The notes: generated from the letters alone by a model not told the origin. Positions 17,436 through 26,182 are shown, counted from the stretch's first letter. The stretch is 64,000 bases of DNA from Amycolatopsis dendrobii (GCF_014145675.1 NZ_JACGZW010000022.1:1-64000), one strand, 5' to 3'. Numbers and translations: made by a program.

Positions 17436-18194
17436 TCAGCCGAAGCCGACGAGCGAGAGCCAGCGGTCGAGGTATTCGGTGTCGCCGATGCGGTGCGCGA
17501 TCTCCGGCGACAGCCTGCCGTAGACCATCAGCAGCAGGTCGCCCAGCGGCGCGGCCGCGGTGACCGCCGCGTTCGCCGGCGGACCCGGATGCCAGGCCAG
17601 CTGATCGCCGGTCAGATCGACCGTCCAGGACGCCGTGTGGTCGGTCGGCGCGAGGTGGATCGTGCGGTCCGGGCCGAGCAGTGTGCGGCGTTCGGGAACG
17701 TACTCCAGCAATTGCGGCAGCGACCCGAGCTCCAGTCATTCCTCCATCGCATCGTGTGCGACTTCCGGCGAGACGGTGAATTCCCCGCCCGCGGCCAGCG
17801 TCGCGTCGGCGCGGTGGATCAGCGTCTCGTTCATGAACCGGCGCGCGTAGAACGCCGCCCGCGGCGGCCCGTTCGGGACCGGCGTGAATACCTCCGCGTC
17901 CGGACCCGCTTCGCGCAGCGTCGCCACCAACGCCTTCGCCCCGTCCACAAGCCACGACTCCGGTCGTGCGGTGTCCACCGGATTCCGGAGGTGGTCGTCG
18001 GGCAGCCAATGGCCGGCCCGCGTCCGCACGGTTTCCTCCGCCCACCGGTGCCCGGTGCTGACGTGGTCGAGCAACTGTCCGAGATTCCACTCCGGGCACG
18101 CCGCGACCCGCACCGTCCGGTCCGCGCCTTCGACGGCCGCGGTGAGCAGTTCCGTCTGCCGCAGGATCTCGGCGCAACGCTCGTGGAAGTCCAT
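17436..18194 (-). pseudogene. Maleylpyruvate-isomerase-family protein (TIGR03083 type) broken by an in-frame TGA
   Basis: The reading frame starts well (MDFHERCAEILRQTELLTAA, then ACPEWNLGQLLDHVSTGHRW with the DinB-like metal-site histidines). It stops at TGA 17736-17738 after VAHDAMEE and continues in the same frame as LELGSLPQLLEYVPERRTLL to a SCP2-like end (DLTGDQLAWHPGP, GDLLLMVYGRLS). Family members usually read EEWLEL at this place, so one TGG to TGA change explains the break. With the stop read as Trp it would be a full-length 252-residue member. Either the gene is recently inactivated or the base is a sequencing error. It converges on the P450 gene. Confidence 0.8.
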
Positions 18195-18280
18195 GGGGTG
18201 TCCTCTCCGGTTCAGATCCGCTGACACCAGACAGTCGGAGCCGACGCGGCCAACCAGACATCGCAGCCGGAGAAGCCGGG

Positions 18281-19279
18281 TTACTCCACGCTCCAGGCGT
18301 CTCCCCATTCCGCGTCGCGAGCGGCGCGGTACCGCACGCCGTGCCGCTTCGACACGACGGTGCCGGGCGCGAGCCCGTCGACGGTGCAGAGGTCGAGTTG
18401 CACGAACCCCTTGTGCTTGCGCGGATGCCGGATGATCCGGGCCGACGGACGGTCGACCGGTGCCGACGTGGCCGCCACGTACGAGAACTTCTCGTCCTCG
18501 AATCCCAGCGTGCCGGATTTGATCCGCCGGTGCACCCCGCTTCGGGGAAGCCGTGCGGAGAAGTGGCACCAGTCCTCGCCCGGTTTGATCGGGCAGGCGT
18601 CATCGTGCGGGCACGGCGCCACCACGCTGCGGCCCATCTCGCGCAAGACTTCGCGAGCCTCGCGGATCCGTGCGAACCCCGCTGGCGTGCCGGGCTCGAT
18701 GAGCACGACCGTGCCAGCCTTCGCGGCGAGCCACTTGACGACGTCGGCACGGCCGCGTTCGGGAAGCTCGCCGAGGACGTACGACAGAGTGACCAGGTCG
18801 GCCTCCGGTGCCGCGGACGCGGAATCGACCAGCCCGCGCTGCCAGACCGCGGTGCGGACGGCTGGCTCATCGGCGCTCGCCGCCAGCTTGCGTCCCAGCG
18901 CCAGCGCGGCAGCCACCTGCTCCAGGACAGTGCACTTCTCCAGCGACGGCCAGACGTCGGCAGCGGCCCACACGGCTGCTCCGGTGCCGCCGCCGATGTC
19001 GACGTGCGTCTTCGGGACGAATCCGGGGGCTGCGGCAGCCACCTCGCCCAGCACCGCGCTGACTGCCGCGTACGTCGCTGGCATCCGGTACCCGGCATAC
19101 GCGGCGACATCCAGCTCCGAGGAGAGGATCGGCGACGTCGCCGAGTCGCCTTGTCGATAACGCTTGCTGAGCCGGTCCACGGCCTGCGCGAGCCGGGATT
19201 CGGGGAACCGGGCCAGCTCGTCGTCGAGGGCGGCGCGGAGAGCTTCGGGAAGTACTGCCACGGACAACGATTCTCCCAT
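18281..19279 (-). CDS. Rsm22/METTL17-type small-subunit rRNA methyltransferase-like protein
   Basis: A 332-residue protein with an S-adenosylmethionine-binding motif VDIGGGTGA (93-101) and three cysteines (223, 229, 238) in CPHDDACPIKPGEDWC. These match the Fe-S cysteine set of the Rsm22/METTL17 family, which assists small ribosomal subunit assembly. The C terminus is a small basic domain. The ATG at 19279 fits the family length. It diverges from the DGPF/ECF42 locus, with 135 bases between starts. Confidence 0.85.
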   Translation of the reverse strand: MGESLSVAVLPEALRAALDDELARFPESRLAQAVDRLSKRYRQGDSATSPILSSELDVAAYAGYRMPATYAAVSAVLGEVAAAAPGFVPKTHVDIGGGTGAAVWAAADVWPSLEKCTVLEQVAAALALGRKLAASADEPAVRTAVWQRGLVDSASAAPEADLVTLSYVLGELPERGRADVVKWLAAKAGTVVLIEPGTPAGFARIREAREVLREMGRSVVAPCPHDDACPIKPGEDWCHFSARLPRSGVHRRIKSGTLGFEDEKFSYVAATSAPVDRPSARIIRHPRKHKGFVQLDLCTVDGLAPGTVVSKRHGVRYRAARDAEWGDAWSVE

Positions 19280-19347
19280 GCCCGTTTTGTCCTCCGAGGT
19301 TCGCCTGACCTGCTAGTTTCGCGACCAGAAAAAAAGTTCGAAGACCT

Positions 19348-19374
19348 TGTCGATCCGGCCCCGGCCCGTTCGAC
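19348..19374 (+). promoter_or_regulatory. Candidate ECF42 promoter
   Basis: TGTCGA at 19348-19353 and CGAC at 19371-19374 are separated by 17 bases and lie about 40 bases before the first DGPF gene. ECF42 sigma factors are known to read a TGTCGA -35 and a CGA/TC-type -10, so this is a likely autoregulated promoter for the DGPF-sigma operon. Confidence 0.6.
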
Positions 19375-19414
19375 GCAGTGGTGGAAGCAAGCCGAGAGCG
19401 AAGGGGAACCGAAG

Positions 19415-19840
19415 ATGCGATTCATGGTGATCATGAAGGCCAGCGAAGAGAGCGAAGCCGGCCAGATGCCCAGCACCGAACTGCTCGCCGAGATGGGCAA
19501 GTTCAACGAGGAGCTCGTGAAGGCCGGCGTGATGCTCGCGGGCGAGGGGCTGGCTCCGAGCTCCGAGGGCGCGAGGGTGAAGTTCTCCGGGGACAGCGAG
19601 CCCAGCGTGGTCGACGGTCCGTTCGCCGAGACCAAGGAGCTGATCGCCGGGTTCTGGATCCTCCAGGTCCGTTCGCTCGAGGAAGCCGTGGAGTGGATCA
19701 AGCGGGTGCCCAACACCGACGGGGCGCACCACGAGATCGAGATCCGGCGGATCTTCGACGCCGAGGACTTCGGCGACAACCTCACCCCGGAGCTGCGCGA
19801 GGCCGAAGAGAAGCTGCGCGAGCAGGCTGCGCAGAACTGA
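19415..19840 (+). CDS. DGPF-domain (YCII-related) protein 1
   Basis: A 141-residue protein of the YCII-related DGPF family, with the name motif VVDGPFAETKELIAGFW near 69-85 and the N-terminal strand MRFMVIMKASEESEAG. The fold is a small ferredoxin-like barrel; the biochemical role is unknown. It is typically encoded beside ECF42 sigma factors. A charged tail (ELREAEEKLREQAAQ) extends past the second copy's length. The stop overlaps the next ATG by one base (TGATG). Confidence 0.88.
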   Translation: MRFMVIMKASEESEAGQMPSTELLAEMGKFNEELVKAGVMLAGEGLAPSSEGARVKFSGDSEPSVVDGPFAETKELIAGFWILQVRSLEEAVEWIKRVPNTDGAHHEIEIRRIFDAEDFGDNLTPELREAEEKLREQAAQN

Positions 19841-20196
19841 TGCGGTTCATGGTGCTGGTGAAAGCCAGTCAGGAATCGGAAGCGGGAGCCGCGCCGAGCG
19901 CCGAATTGATCGAGCAGATGGGCCGGTTCAACGAGGACCTCGCCGCATCCGGTCACCTCGTGCAGGCCGCCGGGCTGACGCCTAGCGCGGAAGGCGCCCG
20001 GCTGCTGTGGTTCGACGGCGACGCGGAGCCGAGCGTGGTCGACGGCCCGTTCGCCGAGACCAAGGAACTCGTCGCGGGCGTGTGGATCCTGGAGGGGGAG
20101 TCGCTCGCCGAAATCGTCGAGTTGATGAAGCGGGCGCCCAATCCGGACCGGCGGGCGGGCACCGTCGAGATCCGTCCGATGGCGGGCGAGCTCTGA
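19840..20196 (+). CDS. DGPF-domain (YCII-related) protein 2
   Basis: A 118-residue paralogue of the preceding gene, sharing the start MRFMVLVKASQESEAG and VVDGPFAETKELVAGVW. It starts at 19840 within the previous stop, so the two are translated together and probably arose by tandem duplication. It may form a heterodimer with DGPF1. A strong hairpin separates it from the sigma factor gene. Confidence 0.87.
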   Translation: MRFMVLVKASQESEAGAAPSAELIEQMGRFNEDLAASGHLVQAAGLTPSAEGARLLWFDGDAEPSVVDGPFAETKELVAGVWILEGESLAEIVELMKRAPNPDRRAGTVEIRPMAGEL

Positions 20197-20202
20197 CGCC
20201 GC

Positions 20203-20230
20203 GCCCGCCCGAGGGTTGCCTCGGGCGGGC
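20203..20230 (+). terminator. Strong hairpin between the DGPF genes and the sigma gene
   Basis: GCCCGCCCGAGG and CCTCGGGCGGGC form a perfect 12-bp stem with a GTTG loop, seven bases after the DGPF2 stop and 21 before the sigma start. It could end most transcripts, so that the sigma factor is made at a lower level than the DGPF proteins. Confidence 0.7.
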
Positions 20231-20250
20231 CGGGCCGGTCTGATGGGCCG

Positions 20251-21528
20251 GTGGACACGCGAAGTGCGGTAGAGGCCGTTTGGCGGATCGAGTCGGCGCG
20301 GGTGATCGCCGGCCTCGCGCGGATGACCCGCGACGTGGGCCTCGCGGAGGAACTGGCGCAGGACGCGCTCGTCGCCGCGCTCGAACAGTGGCCGGAGACC
20401 GGGGTGCCGCGCAACCCTGGCGCCTGGCTGATGACCATCGCGAAGCGGCGGGCCATCGACCTGTTCCGGCGGAACGAAACCCTCGGCCGCAAGCTCGACG
20501 AGATCGGCCGGGAAGCCGAACAGCTCGGCGAGGGCGTGCTGCCGGACTTCGACGCGGTGCTCGACGACGAGCAGATCGAGGACGACCTGCTGCGGCTGGT
20601 GTTCACCGCGTGCCATCCGGTGCTGTCCACCCAGGCGCGGGTGGCGCTCACGCTGCGCATGCTCGGCGGGCTCAGCACCGACGAGATCGCCCGCGCGTTC
20701 CTGGTGAAGGAATCCACTGTCGCGCAACGCATCGTGCGGGCGAAGAAGACGCTCGCCGAGGCCAAGGTGCCGTTCGAAACGCCGGTCGGCGACGAGCGCG
20801 TGGCTCGGGTCCCGGCCGTGCTCGAAGTGATCTACCTGATCTTCAACGAGGGCTACTCCGCCACGCGCGGCGACGACTGGATGCGGCCCGCGCTGTGCGA
20901 GGACGCGTTGCGGCTCGGCCGGGTGCTGGCCGGTCTGATGCCCGCCGAACCGGAAGTGCACGGACTGGTCGCGCTGATGGAGATCCAGGCGTCGCGCTCG
21001 GCGGCGCGTACCGGTCCGAACGGCGAACCCGTGCTGTTGATGGACCAGGACCGCAGCCGTTGGGACCGCCTGCTGATCCAACGCGGGCTCACCGCGCTGG
21101 CCCGGTCCGAACGGCTGGCGGACGGAACGTACGGGCCGTATTCCGCGCAGGCCGCGATAGCCGCGTGCCACGCCGTCGCGGTTACGCCGGAGGAGACCGA
21201 CTGGGCGCGGATCGCGGCGCTGTACTCGGGTCTTGCGCAGCTCACGCCGTCTCCGGTGATCGAGCTGAACCGGGCCGTCGCGGTCTCGATGGCGGAGGGA
21301 CCGGAAGCCGGGCTGGCGCTGGTGGACAAATTGCTGACTGAGCCCGCGCTGAAGAATTACCACCTGCTGCCGAGCGTGCGCGGTGACTTTCTGTACAAAC
21401 TGGGCCGCCGGGACGAGGCGCGCGCCGAGTTCGAGCGCGCGGCGAAGATGACCGGCAACGAGCGGGAGCGCGTGCTGCTGCTGGAGCGGGCCGAGTCGTG
21501 CAGCAAGCTGGAAGCGGGAACGAGGTAG
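20251..21528 (+). CDS. ECF42-type RNA polymerase sigma factor with C-terminal TPR domain
   Basis: A 425-residue ECF sigma factor. Region 2 is at about 10-75 (EELAQDALVAALEQWPETG, NPGAWLMTIAKRRAIDLFR), region 4 at about 120-165 (LRMLGGLSTDEIARAFLVKE), followed by a long helical C-terminal domain of TPR type (about 180-420, ending in DFLYKLGRRDEARAEFERAA). This layout and the neighbouring DGPF genes define ECF42, a group without a classical anti-sigma factor whose C-terminal domain is needed for activity. The start is a GTG at 20251. A promoter of matching type lies before the DGPF genes. Confidence 0.9.
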   Translation: MDTRSAVEAVWRIESARVIAGLARMTRDVGLAEELAQDALVAALEQWPETGVPRNPGAWLMTIAKRRAIDLFRRNETLGRKLDEIGREAEQLGEGVLPDFDAVLDDEQIEDDLLRLVFTACHPVLSTQARVALTLRMLGGLSTDEIARAFLVKESTVAQRIVRAKKTLAEAKVPFETPVGDERVARVPAVLEVIYLIFNEGYSATRGDDWMRPALCEDALRLGRVLAGLMPAEPEVHGLVALMEIQASRSAARTGPNGEPVLLMDQDRSRWDRLLIQRGLTALARSERLADGTYGPYSAQAAIAACHAVAVTPEETDWARIAALYSGLAQLTPSPVIELNRAVAVSMAEGPEAGLALVDKLLTEPALKNYHLLPSVRGDFLYKLGRRDEARAEFERAAKMTGNERERVLLLERAESCSKLEAGTR

Positions 21529-21620
21529 CGGGGCACCGTGCGGTGCGGCAGTGATCGACATGCCCGCAACGATCCGCCACCGGGCCGACAATTCCCGGTG
21601 GCACCGCCACCCATCCCCAG

Positions 21621-21654
21621 GGTTGTCCACAAGTCGACACGCCTGTGGACAACC
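21621..21654. promoter_or_regulatory. Inverted pair of consensus DnaA boxes, possibly also a terminator stem
   Basis: GGTTGTCCACA (21621-21631) and TGTGGACAACC (21644-21654) are a perfect 11-bp inverted repeat. Each arm contains TTGTCCACA, the DnaA-box consensus of high-GC actinomycetes. A TGTTTTC tail follows. It lies 93 bases past the sigma gene, so it may be that gene's terminator, a DnaA-binding site, or both. Confidence 0.55.
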
Positions 21655-21711
21655 TGTTTTCGCAGGTAGCGACGACGGAAATTGGCTGCCCGACTCGATC
21701 CGGTGAATGGC

Positions 21712-21765
21712 CTCAGCGGTTTCGGACGTGCCTGCGGTCCCGGCTGCCGACGCGCCCAGTTCCGC
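21712..21765. repeat. Degraded partial copy of the iclR 3' end
   Basis: CTCAGCGGTTTCGGACGT occurs at 21712-21729 and again at 21814-21831, where it covers the iclR stop. Further on, GTCCCGGC and CGCGCCCAGTTC also match the iclR 3' coding sequence, with about 25 bases missing from the outer copy. This is a small tandem duplication that has since decayed. Confidence 0.65.
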
Positions 21766-21814
21766 ATCCCCGGGCCGCTGGTCCGATGTCTCCGAGCGCT
21801 CCGCCCGAACGGTC

Positions 21815-22594
21815 TCAGCGGTTTCGGACGTACCCGAGCCGCATCGACAACGCGGCCGCCGTCCCGGCCACCGTCGCGCCCAGTTCGTCCGCCCGGCGCA
21901 TCACCCGCGGTGCGGGCCCGGCAACGCTGATCGCCGCGATCGGACGGCCCGAGTGGTCCCGCACGGCCGCCGCGACGCAGCCGACGTCCGGCTCGTTCTC
22001 CAGGTCGTCCACGGCCCAGCCGCGACGCCGCGTGCGCGCCAGCTCGTCCAGCAGCCGGACCGGGTCGTTGATCGTCTTGAGGGTGAGGCTGTCCAGCTTC
22101 ATCCGGCGCACGCGCTCCACCCGGTCAGCCTCCGGCAAGGCGGCCAGCCAGGCCTTGCCCAGCGACGTCGCGTGCTGCGGCCGCCGGGTGCCGAGGCGGC
22201 AGGACAACGTGACCGCGCTGGCGCTGCGCTCGGTCGCGACGTAGACCATCGCGTCGTTGTCCGGCACCGCGAGGTACGTCGTCTCTCCGGAACGTTCGGC
22301 CAGCGCGGTGAGATACCGCGGCGCGCAGCGGTGCAGGTCGGTCGCCGCCATCGCGCGGGCGCCCAATTCGACCAGCCGGGTGCCGAGCCGCACGCGTCCG
22401 GTGACGGTGTCCGCCTCCAGGTACTCCAGCCGCTTCAGCGTGCCGACGATCCGGTAGGCGGCGCTGCGGGACAACCCCAGTTGCCGGGCGAGCGCGTTCG
22501 TGGAAATTTCCTGGTGCTGGCCGACGTGTTCGAGCACCGCCAGCCCGCGCTCCAGGGTGCCGCTTTGGTCCAGCCCGCGTGCTGCTGCGTCCAC
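21815..22594 (-). CDS. IclR-family transcriptional regulator
   Basis: A 259-residue IclR regulator: winged helix at about 12-75 (ISTNALARQLGLSRSAAYRIV) and the effector domain (about 90-250, GETTYLAVPDNDAMVYVATE, HATSLGKAWLAALPE, GCVAAAVRDHSGRPIAAISV). The start is a GTG at 22594. IclR proteins usually bind a small aromatic or organic acid and act on a nearby operon, but the divergent neighbour here is the cell-wall gene murT, so the target is unclear. Confidence 0.9.
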   Translation of the reverse strand: MDAAARGLDQSGTLERGLAVLEHVGQHQEISTNALARQLGLSRSAAYRIVGTLKRLEYLEADTVTGRVRLGTRLVELGARAMAATDLHRCAPRYLTALAERSGETTYLAVPDNDAMVYVATERSASAVTLSCRLGTRRPQHATSLGKAWLAALPEADRVERVRRMKLDSLTLKTINDPVRLLDELARTRRRGWAVDDLENEPDVGCVAAAVRDHSGRPIAAISVAGPAPRVMRRADELGATVAGTAAALSMRLGYVRNR

Positions 22595-22837
22595 GTTCGC
22601 CCTCCGCCTGTCGCTCTGCGTTCCCGGTCACCGGTGCGTGGTGCCATCAAGCGGGGTTGGACGCTAACACCTCCGATGTATGGACGGAAGATCTTGACCG
22701 ATCTCTGTCATTGGGCAAGGTCAAGGTTGCGCCGAATGGTTCAACCTCCGATCGGTAAGACTGCTTACAAAGGGTAACGGAGACTGGAGTCACCCTCTCA
22801 GGAAAATCACAGCGCTCGTGCCGCACGGTTTGTCGTG
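22595..22837. promoter_or_regulatory. Divergent iclR-murT promoter region with inverted repeats
   Basis: CTTGACC (22693-22699) and GGTCAAG (22719-22725) form a 7-bp inverted repeat with a 19-base gap. AGGTTG and CAACCT form a second repeat shortly after. These are candidate operator half-sites for IclR or promoter elements for murT. Confidence 0.4.
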
Positions 22838-24064
22838 ATGTCAACACGTCTGCGCACCCGGGCGTCGGTCGCCGCCGGGCGGATGACCGCGTGGTTTTCC
22901 CGTACCGCCCGGTTGGGCCGCGGCGGGGTGATCGGCGGCCGCGTCACGCTGCGGCTCGACCCCAAGGCGCTGCGCAGGCTCGGCCGCGATCGCACGGTCG
23001 TGATCGTCACCGGCACGAACGGCAAGACCACCACGTCGCTGATGCTGACCCGCGCGCTCGAAGCGCTCGCCGAGGTCGCGCACAACGGCGACGGAGCGAA
23101 CATGCCCGACGGTCTCGTGGCCGCGCTCGCCGCCCGCCCGGACGCGCCGTACGCGGTGCTTGAGGTGGACGAAACCTACGTTCCGTGGGTGGCCGAGCAG
23201 GTGCAGCCCGCGGCGCTCGTGCTGCTCAATCTCAGCCGTGACCAGCTCGACCGCGTCGGCGAGGTCCGGATGATGGAGCGCGACCTCCGTGCCGCCTTCG
23301 CCGGGCTGTCGCGCACGGTCGTGGTCGCGAACTGCGACGACGTGCTGGTCACGTCAGCGGCCTCGGCGGCGGCGCGCCCGGTGTGGGTCGGCACCGGACG
23401 GCGCTGGTCGGGCGATTCCGTCTCCTGCCCGCGCTGCGGCGGCGCGATCACGCACACCGATCGCGAATGGCGGTGCGCGGTGTGCGCTTTCGCCCGCCCG
23501 GAGCCGACCTGGAACCTCGACGGCGACCTGGTCCACACGCCCGGCGGCAGGCAAGTCGACCTCGACCTGCGGCTGCCCGGCGAGGCCAACCGGGCCAACG
23601 CGGCTCTCGCGCTCGCTGCCGCGCACTGCGTAGGCGTGCCGCCGCACACCGCCGCGGCTCGGCTGCGCACAATCACCGACATCGGCGGCCGCTACCGCAC
23701 GATTCGCCGCACGCGGCATTCAGTTCGGCTCATGCTTGCGAAAAACCCGGCTGGCTGGGCCGAAACGTTGCGTGTGCTCGACGAGGACACTCCGGTCGTC
23801 GTCGCGGTCAACGCGCACGAGGCGGACGGCCGTGACCTGTCGTGGCTCTGGGACGTGCACTTCGAGCGGTTGCGCGGCCGTCAGGTCGTCGTGGCCGGCG
23901 AGCGGTCCGCGGATCTCGCGGTGCGGCTTTGCTATGCCGAGGTGCCGCATTGGTCGGCCCCGGACCCGGTCAGCGCGATCGACACGCTGCCGCCGGGCGG
24001 GGTCGAACTCGTCGCGAACTACACCGCCTTCCGTGACCTGGTGGACCGGTTGCCCGATGTCTGA
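22838..24064 (+). CDS. murT: MurT, lipid II isoglutaminyl synthase ligase subunit
   Basis: A 408-residue Mur-ligase-family protein. The ATP site is VTGTNGKTTTSLMLTRA near 57-73, DEISP-type residues are replaced by VLEVDETYVPW, and a four-cysteine zinc ribbon (CPRCGG and CAVC near 205-225) typical of MurT is present. With GatD it converts the D-glutamate of the lipid II stem peptide to D-isoglutamine. The GatD frame starts inside its last codons (8-base overlap). An ATG at 22838 and a GTG one codon earlier are equally possible. Confidence 0.92.
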   Translation: MSTRLRTRASVAAGRMTAWFSRTARLGRGGVIGGRVTLRLDPKALRRLGRDRTVVIVTGTNGKTTTSLMLTRALEALAEVAHNGDGANMPDGLVAALAARPDAPYAVLEVDETYVPWVAEQVQPAALVLLNLSRDQLDRVGEVRMMERDLRAAFAGLSRTVVVANCDDVLVTSAASAAARPVWVGTGRRWSGDSVSCPRCGGAITHTDREWRCAVCAFARPEPTWNLDGDLVHTPGGRQVDLDLRLPGEANRANAALALAAAHCVGVPPHTAAARLRTITDIGGRYRTIRRTRHSVRLMLAKNPAGWAETLRVLDEDTPVVVAVNAHEADGRDLSWLWDVHFERLRGRQVVVAGERSADLAVRLCYAEVPHWSAPDPVSAIDTLPPGGVELVANYTAFRDLVDRLPDV

Positions 24065-24764
24065 TTCGACCGTCGGAATCGGCCTTTTGCTGCCCGAGGT
24101 GCTGGGGACGTACGGCGATTCCGGGAACGCGCAAGTGCTCTGCAAACGCTTGCAGTGGCGCGGTTACGACGCCGAGGTGGTGCCGGTTTCGCTGGACTCC
24201 GAGGTTCCGTCCACTTTGGACCTCTATCTGCTCGGCGGCGGCGAGGACATGGCGCAGGTGCTGGCCGCGGACTTCCTGCGCAACTCGGCTGGCCTGCGGA
24301 GCGCGGCGGACGCTGGACGTCCGGTGTTCGGGGTGTGCGCTGGTCTGCAGATTCTCGGCACGCGCTTCCGCGGCGTCGACGGCATCGAACACGCTGGGCT
24401 GGGGCTGCTCGACCTGGTCACCGAGCCGGCGGAGCAGCGTGCGGTGGCTGAGCTGATCGTCGAACCGAACCTGCTTGAGACGCCGTTGACCGGCTTCGAG
24501 AATCATCAGGGCGCGAGCGTGCTCGGCCCGGGCAGCGCACCGCTGGGCCGCGTCGTCCGGGGCACCGGCAACGGCGACGGCAGCGAGGGCGCGGTCACCG
24601 ATCATGTTCTCGGCACCTACCTCCACGGCCCGGCGCTGGCGCGCAATCCCGAGCTTGCTGACCTGCTGTTGTCGTGGGTGCTCGGCCATGCGCTGAAGCC
24701 GTTGGACCTGACTGAGGTGGACACGCTGCGCTCGGAACGGCTGGCCGCGCGCCGCGCCCGATGA
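24057..24764 (+). CDS. gatD: GatD, glutamine amidotransferase subunit of lipid II isoglutaminyl synthase
   Basis: A 235-residue class I-like (CobB/CobQ-type) glutaminase. The catalytic cysteine is in VFGVCAGLQILG (near 94) and the histidine in GTYLHGPALARN (near 190). It supplies ammonia to MurT. The ATG at 24057 overlaps the murT stop by eight bases, and its own stop overlaps the histidine kinase ATG, so murT, gatD and the two-component genes are one transcription unit. Confidence 0.92.
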   Translation: MSDSTVGIGLLLPEVLGTYGDSGNAQVLCKRLQWRGYDAEVVPVSLDSEVPSTLDLYLLGGGEDMAQVLAADFLRNSAGLRSAADAGRPVFGVCAGLQILGTRFRGVDGIEHAGLGLLDLVTEPAEQRAVAELIVEPNLLETPLTGFENHQGASVLGPGSAPLGRVVRGTGNGDGSEGAVTDHVLGTYLHGPALARNPELADLLLSWVLGHALKPLDLTEVDTLRSERLAARRAR

Positions 24765-26182
24765 CGTCCCTCCGCGCTCGTTACGCTGCGTGCGTGAGAC
24801 TTCTCGCTGCCGCAGGTGTCCGGATGCGGACAACCGGGGTTGCCGTGCTCGCGCTGGCGTTGGCCATCGCGACCGCGTGCGTCGTCGTGGTGCTGTTGCT
24901 GCAACAGTCGCTCGACCGAAGCGTCACCGAGAGCGCGCGAAGTACCGCGCGGCAGGTTGCTGTCCAACTCGTGCGCGCAGGCGCGCGAGATCTGTCTCCG
25001 AGCGACGTCGCGAGCACTGGGGACACTGAAGCCGTGACGCAGGTCCTCGGGCCGCGAAGCACGCCGATCGCGAGCGACCCCGCGATCGTCGGCCGTCCGG
25101 CCATCACCGCTGCGCGCCCGGCTCCGGGACAGGAGACCGTCGAGACGCTGCCGCTCGGCTTAGACGGCGACGGCAGCGACTACCGCTTGGTCTCGGAAGG
25201 CGTCAACGGGCCGGGCGGACCGTTCACCGTCATCTCCGCCCGGTCCCTTGAGCCGGTCACTGAAGCCTCTGCTCGGCTTACGCTGCTGCTAGGGCTGATC
25301 TCGCTGCCGCTGCTCGGTATCGCTGGCTTCGCGGTGTACCGCTCTGTCGGATCCGCGCTGCGCCCAGTGGAGCGGATGCGGCGCACTGTCGCCGAGATTT
25401 CGACGCGCGACCTCGCGTTGCGCGTACCGCTGCCTCCTGGAGGCGACGAGGTGCACCGGCTTGCTGTCACGCTCAACGAGATGCTTGAGCGGCTTGGGTC
25501 CGCACAGGCCGCGCAACGCCGTTTCGTCGCCGACGCGAGTCACGAACTGCGCTCGCCGCTGTCGACCATCAGCACCGCGCTAGACGTTTCGAACCAGCAC
25601 CCGGAGACCACCGACGAACTGGTGCCGGTGATCACGCGCGAGACCGCGCGCCTGCGGGAGCTGGTCGACGACCTCCTGATGCTCGCGCGCACCGACGACG
25701 CCACCGACCGGCCCGCACGTACTGAAGTCGATCTGGACGACATCGTCCGTGCCGAAGCCGAACGCGTACGCGGCGAAGCGGCTGTCGAGATCGAAGTGCG
25801 CGCAGGGCCGGCGAAGGTGCGTGGCAATGAGGCGCAGCTGCGTCGCGCCGTACGCAACCTCGTCGACAACGCATGCGGGCACGCGCGCGAGCGGATCCGG
25901 ATTGCGAGCTCGGTGCAAGATGAGATGGTCGTAGTGGAGGTGAGCGACGACGGCCCGGGCGTCGCCGAAGACGACCGGGAGCGAGTGTTCGAGCGGTTTG
26001 TGCGGCTGGATGCTTCGCGACGACGCGGCGGGACCGGGCTGGGCCTGTCGATCGTGGCCGGCATCGCGGCCCGGCACGGCGGCCGCGCGCGGTACGTCGA
26101 CGTGGCAGACCCGAGTTACCCGGGCGCGCATTTCGTGATCGAACTGCCGAGCATCGAACTGCCCCGGATCGAGGAGGACTGA
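24761..26182 (+). CDS. Membrane sensor histidine kinase coupled to murT-gatD
   Basis: A 473-residue class I kinase. Two membrane helices (about 26-47 and 173-193) flank an extracellular sensor of about 125 residues; then come HAMP (195-248), HisKA with His261 in ASHELRSPLSTIS, and HATPase (NLVDNACGHA, DDGPGVAEDD, GTGLGLSIV). The ATG overlaps the gatD stop; a GTG at 24794 is an alternative. The coupling suggests sensing of envelope state. It precedes its response regulator, the reverse of the commonest order. Confidence 0.88.
   Translation: MTSLRARYAACVRLLAAAGVRMRTTGVAVLALALAIATACVVVVLLLQQSLDRSVTESARSTARQVAVQLVRAGARDLSPSDVASTGDTEAVTQVLGPRSTPIASDPAIVGRPAITAARPAPGQETVETLPLGLDGDGSDYRLVSEGVNGPGGPFTVISARSLEPVTEASARLTLLLGLISLPLLGIAGFAVYRSVGSALRPVERMRRTVAEISTRDLALRVPLPPGGDEVHRLAVTLNEMLERLGSAQAAQRRFVADASHELRSPLSTISTALDVSNQHPETTDELVPVITRETARLRELVDDLLMLARTDDATDRPARTEVDLDDIVRAEAERVRGEAAVEIEVRAGPAKVRGNEAQLRRAVRNLVDNACGHARERIRIASSVQDEMVVVEVSDDGPGVAEDDRERVFERFVRLDASRRRGGTGLGLSIVAGIAARHGGRARYVDVADPSYPGAHFVIELPSIELPRIEED

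Noticed and set aside
17736..17738. TGA as a possible selenocysteine codon
   Set aside because: The family has Trp at this position, and no selenocysteine-type active site or SECIS-like hairpin is evident. A nonsense change is simpler.
16099..21630. A 1843-residue minus-strand open frame
   Set aside because: It runs antisense to the P450, DGPF and sigma genes and through the Rsm22 gene in another frame. Its translation is Arg/Pro/His-rich without domain features, a common artefact of high-GC codon bias.
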